Source of the DNA: Burkholderiales bacterium
Lineage (GTDB): Bacteria; Pseudomonadota; Gammaproteobacteria; Burkholderiales; SG8-41
Length of the DNA: 64,000 nt
Assembly: GCA_019749945.1 (NCBI GenBank)
Contig: JAIEPF010000009.1
Coordinates: forward strand, 1 to 64,000
Direction of reading: 5' to 3'
A program made the translations under genes and the position numbers. The notes beneath the pieces are model-generated. The model worked only from the letters and a program-made list of their open reading frames with translations, did not search any database and was not told the origin of the DNA. Positions 1-7,511 of the stretch are shown in pieces (the stretch's first letter is position 1; the number at the start of each line of letters is the position of its first letter).

Positions 1-30
1 GCATGGGTATTGCAAGCTGTGTCAGCGCAT

Positions 31-337
31 GTCGCGCCGGCACTCGTGCCGGCGCGTGGATTGAAACGTGGCCGGCTGGCGCCCCTTCTTTGGCTGGGCG
101 GGGGTCGCGCCGGCACTCGTGCCGGCGCGTGGATTGAAACAATACGCGCAGGACTTGCCGCCACATCTCAACGTGTCGCGCCGGCACTCGTGCCGGCGCG
201 TGGATTGAAACGCTGCCGGCGCCGACGCCAATGCCCTGGTGGACGCGTCGCGCCGGCACTCGTGCCGGCGCGTGGATTGAAACCGTTGCACATTCGGGCC
301 GTCTTAATTTTTTCAATGTCGTGCCGGCGCGTGGATT
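31..337 (+). CRISPR. Trailer end of a CRISPR array
   Basis: Four identical 37-base repeats lie at 31-67, 104-140, 175-211 and 247-283. Each starts GTCGCGCCGGCAC and ends GTGGATTGAAAC. The complete spacers are 36, 34, 35 and 34 bases, all different, and bases 1-30 are the tail of another spacer. A degenerate last repeat (318-337) keeps GTCG, lacks 12 internal bases and loses the GAAAC end, so this is the leader-distal end. The leader and any cas genes should lie left of the window. Each repeat carries an 11-bp perfect inverted repeat around TC. The ATTGAAAC end resembles type I-C-like repeats, but 37 bases is longer than the usual 32, so subtype is left open. Confidence 0.95.
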
Positions 338-344
338 CATAATA

Positions 345-1304
345 TCACTGCTGCTGCAGTTTGCCGTCCACCACCACCTTGGTGTACTTGGCAATCTCGG
401 ACTTGATGTAAGCGCCGAAATCGGCGGCACTGCCGCCCAGCGGATCCGCACCGAGGCTGGCCAATCGCTGCTGAACATCAGGCAACTGCAAGGCCTTGTT
501 GATGTCGGTATTGAGGCGGTTGATGGCGACTGCCGGCGTACCCGTCGGCATGATCGCGCCATACCAGACAATCATGTCGTAGCCGGCGACACCGGACTCC
601 GCCACCGTGGGCACGTCGGGCAGCGCCGGATTGCGCCTGGCGCTGGTCACCGCCAGTGCGCGCATGCGCCCGGACTTGATGTGCGGCACCGCCACCGGCG
701 CGGTGTTGAACCCCGCCTGCACTTCGCCCGAAATCAGCGCCAGCGCCCCCGGCGCGCCGCCCTTGTAGGCGACATGCGTCATGGGAATTTTCGCCATGCC
801 CTTCAGCAGTTCGGCCGCGATATGTTCGGGGCTGCCGTCACCGGAAGACGCATAGTTGATCGATTTTGACTTCGCCAGCGCGACAAGGTCGGCGACGGTT
901 CTGGGCGAAGACGACGGCGGCACCACCACAAACATCGGCACCGAGGCCACATTGATCAACGGCGTAAAGTCGCGCAGCAAATCGTAGCCCAGTTTTTTAT
1001 ACAGCGGTTTGCTGATGGCATGCGACACCGAAATGAACATCACCGTGTAACCATCCGCCGTCGCCTTCGATGCAATTTCGGCCGCCAGGTTGGCGTTGGC
1101 GCCCGGCCGGTTGTCGACGATGACCTGCTGGCCCAGGCTGTCGGTCAGTTTGGCGGCGACGACGCGCGCCATGATGTCGGTGCCGCCGCCCGGTGCGTAA
1201 CCGACCAGGAAACGGATCGACTTGCTCGGATAGTTCTGTGCCGACGCGGCGCCGGCCGATATCGCCAGGGTCAGTGCTGTCATGCAAATGATGCATCGCT
1301 TCAT
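345..1304 (-). CDS. Bug/TctC-family periplasmic solute receptor
   Basis: A 319-residue extracytoplasmic binding protein of the tripartite tricarboxylate transporter (Bug) family. A signal peptide (MKRCIICMTALTLAIS, cleaved near ASA-QNYP) is followed by the family start YPSKSIRFLVGYAPGGGTD and later PDVPTVAESGV. The start was chosen at ATG 1304 because GGAGGAG precedes it; the frame stays open upstream but reads like non-coding sequence. Bug proteins bind carboxylates or other small organic acids, and no TctAB membrane subunits are nearby. It probably forms one transcription unit with the dehydrogenase at 1369-2457, 64 bases upstream. The stop codon is only 7 bases from the last CRISPR repeat. 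Confidence 0.9.
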   Translation of the reverse strand: MKRCIICMTALTLAISAGAASAQNYPSKSIRFLVGYAPGGGTDIMARVVAAKLTDSLGQQVIVDNRPGANANLAAEIASKATADGYTVMFISVSHAISKPLYKKLGYDLLRDFTPLINVASVPMFVVVPPSSSPRTVADLVALAKSKSINYASSGDGSPEHIAAELLKGMAKIPMTHVAYKGGAPGALALISGEVQAGFNTAPVAVPHIKSGRMRALAVTSARRNPALPDVPTVAESGVAGYDMIVWYGAIMPTGTPAVAINRLNTDINKALQLPDVQQRLASLGADPLGGSAADFGAYIKSEIAKYTKVVVDGKLQQQ

Positions 1305-1368
1305 GGTTCTCCTCCGTGTCCTGGTTTGCCTGGTTTTGTTTTTTATTGCCCGGGGCAACCGCCGGCAT

Positions 1369-2457
1369 TCAGCCGGCAGCCACCGCCTGCAACTTCGGGT
1401 TGCGCAAATGACGCACCACCGTGTCGGCAAAGGACCGGGTGCCGCCCTTGCCGCCAAGGTCGCCGGTGCGCGCATTGGCATCGGCCAGCGCGGCATCCAC
1501 CGCCGCCTGGATCGCCTGGTACGCCTGCTGGAACGCCGGTTTGCCGTGGCGTAATCCCAGCCACTCGAGCAGCATGCCAGCCGACAGGATCATGCCCGTC
1601 GGGTTTGCGATCCCTTTGCCCGCGATGTCCGGCGCCGAGCCGTGGCCGGCGTTGGCGATGGCGTGTCTGTCGCCGGCATTGATCGCCGCGGCAAGGCCAA
1701 GGCCGCCGGACAGCGCCACCGCGAGGTTGGACAGGATGTCGCCGAACATGTTGCTGATCAGGATCACGTCATGGCGTTCGGGACGGGTATAGATGTCGGC
1801 AGCCATCGCGTCGATGTCCATTTCGCGCAGGGTGATGTCCTTGTGCTGCTTCGCCAGTTCATAGGCCGGCGCCATAAAGAGGCCGTCCGTCATCTGCAGC
1901 ACGTGGCGCTTGCCGACCACGGTGACACGTTTGCTGCGGCGCTGCGCGTATTCAAAGGCGACTCTGGCGATACGCTCCGAACCCCGGCGCGTGATCTTGC
2001 GTACCGACAAGGCGACGTCTTCGGTGGGCATGAATTCGCCGTTACCCTGGAACATGGTGCGGTCGGAATAAAAACCCTCGGTGTTCTCGCGCACGATCAG
2101 CGCGTCAAGCCCCCTGCGCGCATCGGGCATTCCGGCGCGGCTGCGCGCCGGGCGCAGATTGGCGTAGAGGTCGAGCCGTTTGCGGATGGTGCCGGGGATG
2201 TTGATGCCACCCTCGGCCAGCGGCGGGTAATCGGTCATGCCGCAGGGGCCGACAATCACGCCGTCGGCATCGGTTGCCGCCTGCAACGCGGCATCGGTCA
2301 GCGTGGTGCCGTTTTTGCGATGGCTCGCCATGCCGACCTCGATGTCGGTGAAACGCAGCCCCAGCGAAAACTCGGCGTCCGCCGCCTTCACCACCGCCAT
2401 CGCCGCCGCGATGATTTCCGGGCCGATGTCGTCGCCGGCCATGACCACCAGATTCAT
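1369..2457 (-). CDS. Isocitrate/isopropylmalate-family dehydrogenase
   Basis: A 362-residue NAD(P)-dependent beta-decarboxylating dehydrogenase. The start MNLVVMAGDDIGPEI carries the DDIGPE motif of the family. RENTEGFYSD, the metal-binding region HDVILISNMFGDILSN and the nucleotide-loop motif [16 protein letters not shown] are all present. It is a paralogue of leuB at 26393, which sits in the leucine operon, so leucine synthesis is unlikely to be its role. Tartrate/malate-type or other 2-hydroxy-acid substrates fit the sugar-acid neighbourhood, but the exact substrate cannot be read from sequence. The start at 2457 has AAGGGA upstream. It is transcribed divergently from the GntR regulator gene. 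Confidence 0.85.
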   Translation of the reverse strand: MNLVVMAGDDIGPEIIAAAMAVVKAADAEFSLGLRFTDIEVGMASHRKNGTTLTDAALQAATDADGVIVGPCGMTDYPPLAEGGINIPGTIRKRLDLYANLRPARSRAGMPDARRGLDALIVRENTEGFYSDRTMFQGNGEFMPTEDVALSVRKITRRGSERIARVAFEYAQRRSKRVTVVGKRHVLQMTDGLFMAPAYELAKQHKDITLREMDIDAMAADIYTRPERHDVILISNMFGDILSNLAVALSGGLGLAAAINAGDRHAIANAGHGSAPDIAGKGIANPTGMILSAGMLLEWLGLRHGKPAFQQAYQAIQAAVDAALADANARTGDLGGKGGTRSFADTVVRHLRNPKLQAVAAG

Positions 2458-2533
2458 TTGAATTCCCTTGAAGTGGTTGCTGAATGTCGGGGCTGCAACG
2501 GCGCATCCGCGATGCAGCATCTTTCGGCGCAGT

Positions 2534-2561
2534 ATTGCATAATTTTCAAATAATATGCAAT
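2534..2561. promoter_or_regulatory. Candidate GntR operator in the divergent promoter region
   Basis: Perfect inverted repeat ATTGCATA-N12-TATGCAAT in an AT-rich stretch between the divergent dehydrogenase and regulator genes. Two-fold symmetry, spacing and position fit a dimeric regulator site. The right arm contains the first possible ATG of the regulator (2555), which argues that translation may begin at ATG 2570 or 2576. That the adjacent GntR protein binds here is inference from position. Confidence 0.5.
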
Positions 2562-3508
2562 CTTGCGGAATGGGAATGCTTAAATCCGCCAATGAACCGC
2601 CGACCGCGCTTCAATTGCGGGTGGCCCGGGAAATCGTGGCATTGGCGCGCCGCGAAAACTGGCCGGCCGGGCGCCATCTGACCAAACTGATGCTGGCGAA
2701 AACCATCGGCACCTCGCACAACCCGGTGGAAGCCGCGCTCGCCCACCTCGCCCGGATGGGCATCGTCCGTCACGAAATGGATCGCGGCTATTTCCTCGCG
2801 CGCAGCGCCGAGCACCTCGGCGCCGGCGCACGCAAGCTGGCCCCCTCGGGCGACGACCCGCTGTACCGGAAGATCGCCGACGCGCGGCTTGATCACCGTC
2901 TGCCGGACACGGTGACCGAAACCGGCCTGATCCGCCGTTTTGCCGCAACCCGCAGCGCCGTGCGCAAAGTACTCGCGCGTATCCAGCAGGAAGGCTGGGC
3001 CGAGCGGCGCGCCGGTCATGGCTGGGCATTCCTGCCGCTGATCGATTCGGTGGCCGCTTACGAGGACAACTACGAAATCCGCCGCGTCATCGAGCCCGCC
3101 TGCATCCTTGGCAGCAGATTTGCCCCCGATCCTGCCGAACTCGCGGCGTTAAAACGGCAGCAGGCCTTCATGGCCGGCGGTGGATATGGCGAAATGACGC
3201 CGGTCGAATGGGCGGACATCAACGCGCGCTTTCACGAAACCCTTGCCCGCTGGTCCGGCAACCGCTTCATGCTGCAAACCATGCGCCGGATCAACCAACT
3301 GCGCAAACTGGTCGAATACCGCGCAGTGTCCGGCAATCCCGCGGCGCGCGCGCGGCAGGCCGCCGAACACCTGCGCATCCTTGAGGCCATCGAGCGCGGC
3401 AACCACAAGGCGGCGGCACGATTACTGTGCAAACACCTGGACGGGGCGCGCCTGCAGAAAGTACAACCGGACCATTTCGCCGCCACGGCAAAAAAGAGCC
3501 GGTCATGA
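2555..3508 (+). CDS. GntR-family regulator with two winged-helix domains and FCD domain
   Basis: Up to 317 residues. Two GntR-like winged-helix segments appear in series: about residues 20-80 (LAKTIGTSHNPVEAALAHL, then a DRGYFL wing) and about 105-160 (LIRRFAATRSAVRKVLARI). A helical FCD-type ligand domain follows (about 165-305), with conserved histidines in INARFHETL, AEHLRILEAI and LLCKHLDGA. FCD regulators usually sense carboxylates or sugar acids. Most family members carry one winged helix, so the second copy is unusual. Three ATGs compete for the start (2555, 2570, 2576), none with a good ribosome site. The stop overlaps the uronate dehydrogenase start by ATGA. Confidence 0.85.
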   Translation: MQSCGMGMLKSANEPPTALQLRVAREIVALARRENWPAGRHLTKLMLAKTIGTSHNPVEAALAHLARMGIVRHEMDRGYFLARSAEHLGAGARKLAPSGDDPLYRKIADARLDHRLPDTVTETGLIRRFAATRSAVRKVLARIQQEGWAERRAGHGWAFLPLIDSVAAYEDNYEIRRVIEPACILGSRFAPDPAELAALKRQQAFMAGGGYGEMTPVEWADINARFHETLARWSGNRFMLQTMRRINQLRKLVEYRAVSGNPAARARQAAEHLRILEAIERGNHKAAARLLCKHLDGARLQKVQPDHFAATAKKSRS

Positions 3509-4302
3509 AACACATTCTGATCACCGGCGCCGCCGGCGCCATCGGCAGCACCCTGCGCACGGGACTGCGCGGATGTTACCCGCTGCTGCGGCTGAGCGAC
3601 GTGAACACCATGGCTGCCGCAGGGCCGGGCGAAGAACTGGCGCCCGCCGACCTGCGTGACTGCGCCGCAGTCAAAGCTGCAATGGCCGGTATTGACTGCG
3701 TCGTGCACCTGGGCGGCATTCCGCGCGAAGCACCTTGGCCCGCCATTCTCGAGGCCAACATCATCGGCACCTACAACCTGTTCGAGGCCGCCCGCGAGTG
3801 CGGTGTGAAGCGGGTGATCTTCGCCAGTTCAAACCATGCGGTGGGATTTCACCGCAGCAGCCGCACCATCGGCATTGATGTCGAGCCGCGTCCGGACAGC
3901 CGCTACGGCGTGTCCAAGGTTTATGGGGAAGCGCTGGGCCGACTGTATGCCGACAAACACGGCATCAGCGTCGCCTGCCTGCGCATCGGTTCGTTTCGCG
4001 AACAGCCGGCGGATATACGGCAGCTGTCGACCTGGATCAGTCGGCGCGACATGGTGCAACTCGTGCGCTGCTGCATCGACGCGCCGGAATACCGTTATCT
4101 GGTGTTGTACGGCGTATCGAACAACAGCCGCGCGCGCTGGACAAATCCGCATGCAGCACGCATCGGTTACATGCCACAAGACAATGCCGAGGACTATGCC
4201 GCGGCGCTGGCCAACCGCACCGCGACCGGCGCTGCTGCCGAGTTCCATGGCGGCAGCTTTTGCGACATTGAATTAACCAATAAAATCAATAACATAGATT
4301 AA
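3505..4302 (+). CDS. udh: Uronate dehydrogenase-like NAD-dependent SDR enzyme
   Basis: A 265-residue extended short-chain dehydrogenase, expected to oxidise an aldohexuronate (glucuronate or galacturonate) to the aldarolactone with NAD. Visible features are the nucleotide motif TGAAGAIG at the N-terminus, HLGGIPRE, NIIGTYNLFEAA, the catalytic segment FASSNHAVG, and YGVSK with the Tyr-Lys pair. RIGSF and LSTWIS also match uronate dehydrogenases I remember from Agrobacterium. The start at 3505 overlaps the regulator stop (ATGA), so the two are translationally coupled and the regulator probably controls this gene. It is convergent with the enolase-superfamily gene, 16 bases away. Confidence 0.8.
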   Translation: MKHILITGAAGAIGSTLRTGLRGCYPLLRLSDVNTMAAAGPGEELAPADLRDCAAVKAAMAGIDCVVHLGGIPREAPWPAILEANIIGTYNLFEAARECGVKRVIFASSNHAVGFHRSSRTIGIDVEPRPDSRYGVSKVYGEALGRLYADKHGISVACLRIGSFREQPADIRQLSTWISRRDMVQLVRCCIDAPEYRYLVLYGVSNNSRARWTNPHAARIGYMPQDNAEDYAAALANRTATGAAAEFHGGSFCDIELTNKINNID

Positions 4303-4318
4303 ATCTCCGGGCGCCAGA

Positions 4319-5470
4319 TCAAACCCGGTATTTCTCGATGGCCTTCCAGTCGATCTCGAAACCGAAACCGGGCAGATCGTTCATGTGCACGCGGCCATCC
4401 TTGACCTCGGCGCGTTCGGTGAACATTTCAAACCACAGCGGATCGCGGTCGGCGTTGCCATGCGATTCCACACCGAAACCGAGGCGCGGGAAGGCTGACA
4501 CCAGGTGCGCATGCACCTCCGGCACCAGATGCGGCGCAATACGCACGCCCTGCTGCTCGGCGAGATGGCTGACACGCAGCGATTCGGTGAAGCCGGCAAA
4601 ACGTGTGGCATCGAACTGCATGAAACCCAGTGCACCGCTGTTGATGAAATCGCGCGCGGTGAAGCGCGTCATCTCACGTTCGCCATGCGCCAGCGGAATC
4701 ACGGTGTTTTTTGCCAGCACGACAAAATCCGCCGGCTGCAGATACCAGTGCAAGGGCTCTTCCAGCCAGTAGATGTCGTAGGGCTCAACCGCATGCGCAA
4801 ACTTGATGCATTCCTCCAGATCGTAGGCCGCGTTCATGTCCAGCATCAGCCGCACATCGGGCCCGATCGCCGCGCGCGTGAGGCGAATGCGTTCCACTTC
4901 CTTCTCGATCGACAGGCCCGCGGTTTTGAGCTTCACCGCCTGATAACCGCGCTTGACGAAACCCGCCAGCTCTTCGGCGCAGACATGCAGCGGCGCGTCG
5001 AGTTCGTAATAGCCGCCAGTGGCATAGGTAAACAGCGGCTTGCCCTCGCCGCCCAGCAGCTTCCACACGGGAACGCCCAGCGCCTTGCCCTTGATGTCCC
5101 ACAAGGCAAGGTCGATGCCGCCAATCGCCGCCATGATCTGCGGCCGGTCACCGCGCGGCATCGGCTGCGGCAAACCATCCCGCCCGCCCATGCCGGTCGC
5201 CCGCGGCGAAGTCAGCGACAGCATTTTTTCCCAGACCACAACCTGCTCCGTGGCATTCATGCCCTTGATGACCTCGCCGAACTTTTCCACGTATTTGCAG
5301 ATGTCCTTCATCGGCGAACCATGGATCTGACCAATACCCGTCAACTCGTCATCGGTCTTGATCTCCACCAAAATCACGCTCGAGCTGTGCAACTCCTCAT
5401 GCGCCGTCCACAGCGTATGTTTGAGTTTGGCGGAAATGGCATGGGCTTTGACTGAAGCAATACGGGGCAC
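4319..5470 (-). CDS. Enolase-superfamily (mandelate racemase/muconate lactonizing-type) enzyme
   Basis: 383 residues with the capping N-domain and a (beta/alpha)7 barrel. The base motif is AVKLKT (KxK), and metal ligands are visible in MLDMNAAYD, WLEEPLHW and AHGEREMT. A late histidine occurs in APHLVPEVHAHL. These support Mg-dependent abstraction of a proton alpha to a carboxylate, as in sugar-acid dehydratases. Beside a uronate dehydrogenase, an aldarate dehydratase or lactone cycloisomerase role is plausible, but substrate is not decided by sequence. The start is GTG at 5470 with AAGGA upstream. The C-terminal end is convergent with udh. Confidence 0.85.
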   Translation of the reverse strand: MPRIASVKAHAISAKLKHTLWTAHEELHSSSVILVEIKTDDELTGIGQIHGSPMKDICKYVEKFGEVIKGMNATEQVVVWEKMLSLTSPRATGMGGRDGLPQPMPRGDRPQIMAAIGGIDLALWDIKGKALGVPVWKLLGGEGKPLFTYATGGYYELDAPLHVCAEELAGFVKRGYQAVKLKTAGLSIEKEVERIRLTRAAIGPDVRLMLDMNAAYDLEECIKFAHAVEPYDIYWLEEPLHWYLQPADFVVLAKNTVIPLAHGEREMTRFTARDFINSGALGFMQFDATRFAGFTESLRVSHLAEQQGVRIAPHLVPEVHAHLVSAFPRLGFGVESHGNADRDPLWFEMFTERAEVKDGRVHMNDLPGFGFEIDWKAIEKYRV

Positions 5471-5539
5471 GGCAATATCCTTAAAAAGTGAAAATAAAAG
5501 CTACAAACGCCACCATTAACCCCCTTGTAAGCCGCCGAG

Positions 5540-5800
5540 AACTACAAGGTCGCCGGGGGTAGCCCGGCGGCTAGTCACTTTCTCTTGCTTCGCCAAGAGA
5601 AAGTAACCAAAGAGAAGGCGACCCTGGCTCGCCGGTCCTTCGGACTCCCCTGCGCTGCTCGCCAGGCCGGGCGGCTGCGGAACTCGCCCTTGCCGCTGCG
5701 CGGCAAGGACTCAGACAGTCCTCGCCGACTACTCCCGGCCTGGCTGTGCTGCTCGGCGGCTCACAAGGGGAGCACAAAACCATCGGCATGCATGCCGAGT
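5540..5800. repeat. Structured intergenic repeat element
   Basis: The 344-base gap between the enolase-type gene and cysS is filled by nested perfect inverted repeats. ACTTTCTCTTG / CAAGAGAAAGT lies at 5577-5587 and 5594-5604. GCCAGGCCGGG / CCCGGCCTGGC lies at 5661-5671 and 5734-5744, enclosing CCTTGCCG / CGGCAAGG at 5688-5695 and 5701-5708. The AAGAGAAAGTAACCAAAG core is, from memory, recurrent in many beta- and gammaproteobacterial genomes, where it is often mis-called as short hypothetical proteins. Short frames on both strands here are attributed to the repeat. No protein-coding signal is seen. Confidence 0.6.
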
Positions 5801-5814
5801 TTCAATGGCGAAGT

Positions 5815-7185
5815 TCAATTCCGCCGCCAGGTAGTCCCGGTAGCACTATCTTCCAGAACAACCCCCGCCGCCTTCAACTCATCCCGAATCCGGTCCGCCT
5901 CAGAGAACTGTTTGGCCTTCTTCGCCGCAGCCCGCGCAGCTATCGCCGCCTCAATCCGCTCCGGTGTCCAATCCCCCTGCGTCGTTCCTGACTGCAGGAA
6001 CGCTTCAGGTTCACGCTGCAGTAAGCCGAGCACTCCGGCCAGCGATTTCAGCAGCCCGGCATCCGCCGGTGAACGCGACTTGTTGACCTCATTCGCCAGT
6101 TCAAACAACACCGCCACCGCTTCCGGCGTATTGAAGTCATCATCCAGCGCAGCCTTGAAGCGCGTCGCGTAAGCATTATTCCAATCCACCGGAGCAGCAA
6201 CAGCCGCAACACCTTTCAGCGCCGTGTAAAGCCGGCTCAGCGCCTGCTTTGCATCGTCCAAATGTGCATCGGAATAATTCAGCGGACTGCGGTAGTGCGC
6301 GCGAATGATGAAAAACCGCACCACCTCTGCATCGTACTTTTTGAGTATCTCGCGCACGGTGAAAAAATTGCCCAGCGACTTCGACATCTTTTCGTTGTCG
6401 ACGCGCACAAAACCGTTGTGCATCCAATAATTGACAAAAGTGCAGCCGTGCGCGCCCTCGGACTGCGCGATTTCGTTTTCGTGATGCGGGAACTGCAGGT
6501 CCTGGCCGCCGCCGTGGATGTCGAAGTGTTTGCCCAGCAGCGCACCCGACATCACCGAACACTCGATGTGCCAGCCGGGCCGGCCGGCGCCCCAGGGCGA
6601 TTCCCATGCCGGTTCGCCGGGTTTGGCGCGTTTCCACAACACGAAATCCAGCGGATCCTGCTTGGCATCCGTCACCGCGACACGTTCACCGGCGCGCAGG
6701 TCTTCCAGCGATTTGCCGGACAATTTGCCGTAACCGTCAAACTTGCGCACCGCATAATTCACGTCGCCGTCGGCGGCCTGGTAGGCGTAACCGCGGCTTT
6801 GCAGCAGGCTGATCATGTCAAGCATGCCCGGCACGTATTCGGTGGCGCGCGGCTCGGCATCCGGTTTCTGCACCCCCAGCGCCGCGGCATCCTCGTCCAT
6901 GGCGCGGATGAAACGTCCGGTCAGCGCCGCCATGGTTTCACCGTTCTCCTGGGCACGCTTGATGATCTTGTCATCGATGTCGGTGATGTTGCGCACGTAG
7001 GTGACGTCATAACCGGAGCTGCGCAACCAGCGCTGCACCACGTCGAAAATCACCATCACCCGGGCGTGCCCGAGGTGGCAATAGTCGTAAACCGTCATGC
7101 CGCAGACGTACATGCGGACCTTGCCGGGCTCGAGGGGGGTGAAAACCTGCTTTTCCCGTGCCAAGGTGTTGTAGATTTTGAGCAT
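5815..7185 (-). CDS. cysS: Cysteinyl-tRNA synthetase
   Basis: 456 residues, the usual length for this class I enzyme charging tRNA-Cys. The N-terminus has [16 protein letters not shown], combining the zinc-binding Cys with the HIGH-type motif. GWHIECSVM and [10 protein letters not shown] supply the other zinc ligands and the substrate pocket, and KMSKSLGNF is the KMSKS loop. The C-terminal helical DALR-type region ends TGTTWRRN. The start MLKIYNTL at 7185 agrees with orthologues. The gene is flanked by the structured repeat downstream and a 326-base spacer upstream, so it appears monocistronic. Confidence 0.97.
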   Translation of the reverse strand: MLKIYNTLAREKQVFTPLEPGKVRMYVCGMTVYDYCHLGHARVMVIFDVVQRWLRSSGYDVTYVRNITDIDDKIIKRAQENGETMAALTGRFIRAMDEDAAALGVQKPDAEPRATEYVPGMLDMISLLQSRGYAYQAADGDVNYAVRKFDGYGKLSGKSLEDLRAGERVAVTDAKQDPLDFVLWKRAKPGEPAWESPWGAGRPGWHIECSVMSGALLGKHFDIHGGGQDLQFPHHENEIAQSEGAHGCTFVNYWMHNGFVRVDNEKMSKSLGNFFTVREILKKYDAEVVRFFIIRAHYRSPLNYSDAHLDDAKQALSRLYTALKGVAAVAAPVDWNNAYATRFKAALDDDFNTPEAVAVLFELANEVNKSRSPADAGLLKSLAGVLGLLQREPEAFLQSGTTQGDWTPERIEAAIAARAAAKKAKQFSEADRIRDELKAAGVVLEDSATGTTWRRN

Positions 7186-7395
7186 GTTCAGGTCGTGGAA
7201 AAGGCGATGAGCGAGTGCTTGGCGAACCCAGTGACCAAGGGCAGACGCTTACAAGAGCCTGATTTAATGAGTGTCGGTAAATCTTGGTCCGTTGACAATG
7301 GCCGTGGTTTGGTTTTTTTAAGACTTGTCAGGCTGTCAGGTGCCCCGGAATCCGGGATGAAAATGCGGGGGTGTGAATCCCGCAAAAAGAGCCAT

Positions 7396-7423
7396 TTGAA
7401 TTAGTGGTTGTTCTTGGTAAAAT
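7396..7423 (+). promoter_or_regulatory. Candidate sigma70 promoter for the TPR/transpeptidase operon
   Basis: TTGAAT at 7396-7401, 16 bases, then TAAAAT at 7418-7423, about 90 bases before the next + strand start. It lies in the AT-richer part of the 326-base gap between cysS and the TPR gene. Upstream in the same gap a TTGACA occurs at 7292-7297 but without a convincing -10 box. Confidence 0.5.
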
Positions 7424-7444
7424 CCCGAAGATTCAAGGACTAAT

Positions 7445-7493
7445 GTTGTTGTCTTCAACATGACTGAGACATGACTGCAGTTTCAACAACAAC
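7445..7493 (+). repeat. Nested repeats in the leader of the TPR gene
   Basis: GTTGTTG (7445-7451) faces CAACAAC (7484-7490 and 7487-7493) and encloses a direct repeat ACATGACTG at 7458-7466 and 7469-7477. The direct repeats are 11 bases apart, about one helical turn. The block lies between the candidate promoter and the ATG at 7512. It could be an RNA stem in the leader or a protein site; the sequence alone does not decide. Confidence 0.4.
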
Positions 7494-7511
7494 CATCGGA
7501 ATCATAGCACG

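Noticed and set aside
10..869. Reading frames on both strands through the CRISPR repeats (10-342, 22-291, 231-869)
   Set aside because: They translate the same repeat again and again (RAGTRAGAWIET, STRRHECRRD) and continue into shadow frames of the Bug gene.
1369..2457. Second leuB for leucine synthesis
   Set aside because: leuB sits with leuC and leuD at 26.4 kb; this copy lies in a sugar-acid set with a different neighbourhood.
5571..6172. Short hypothetical frames at 5571-5789 and 5585-6172
   Set aside because: They lie on the structured repeat and its flank, and the second runs antisense into cysS; both are explained by the repeat.
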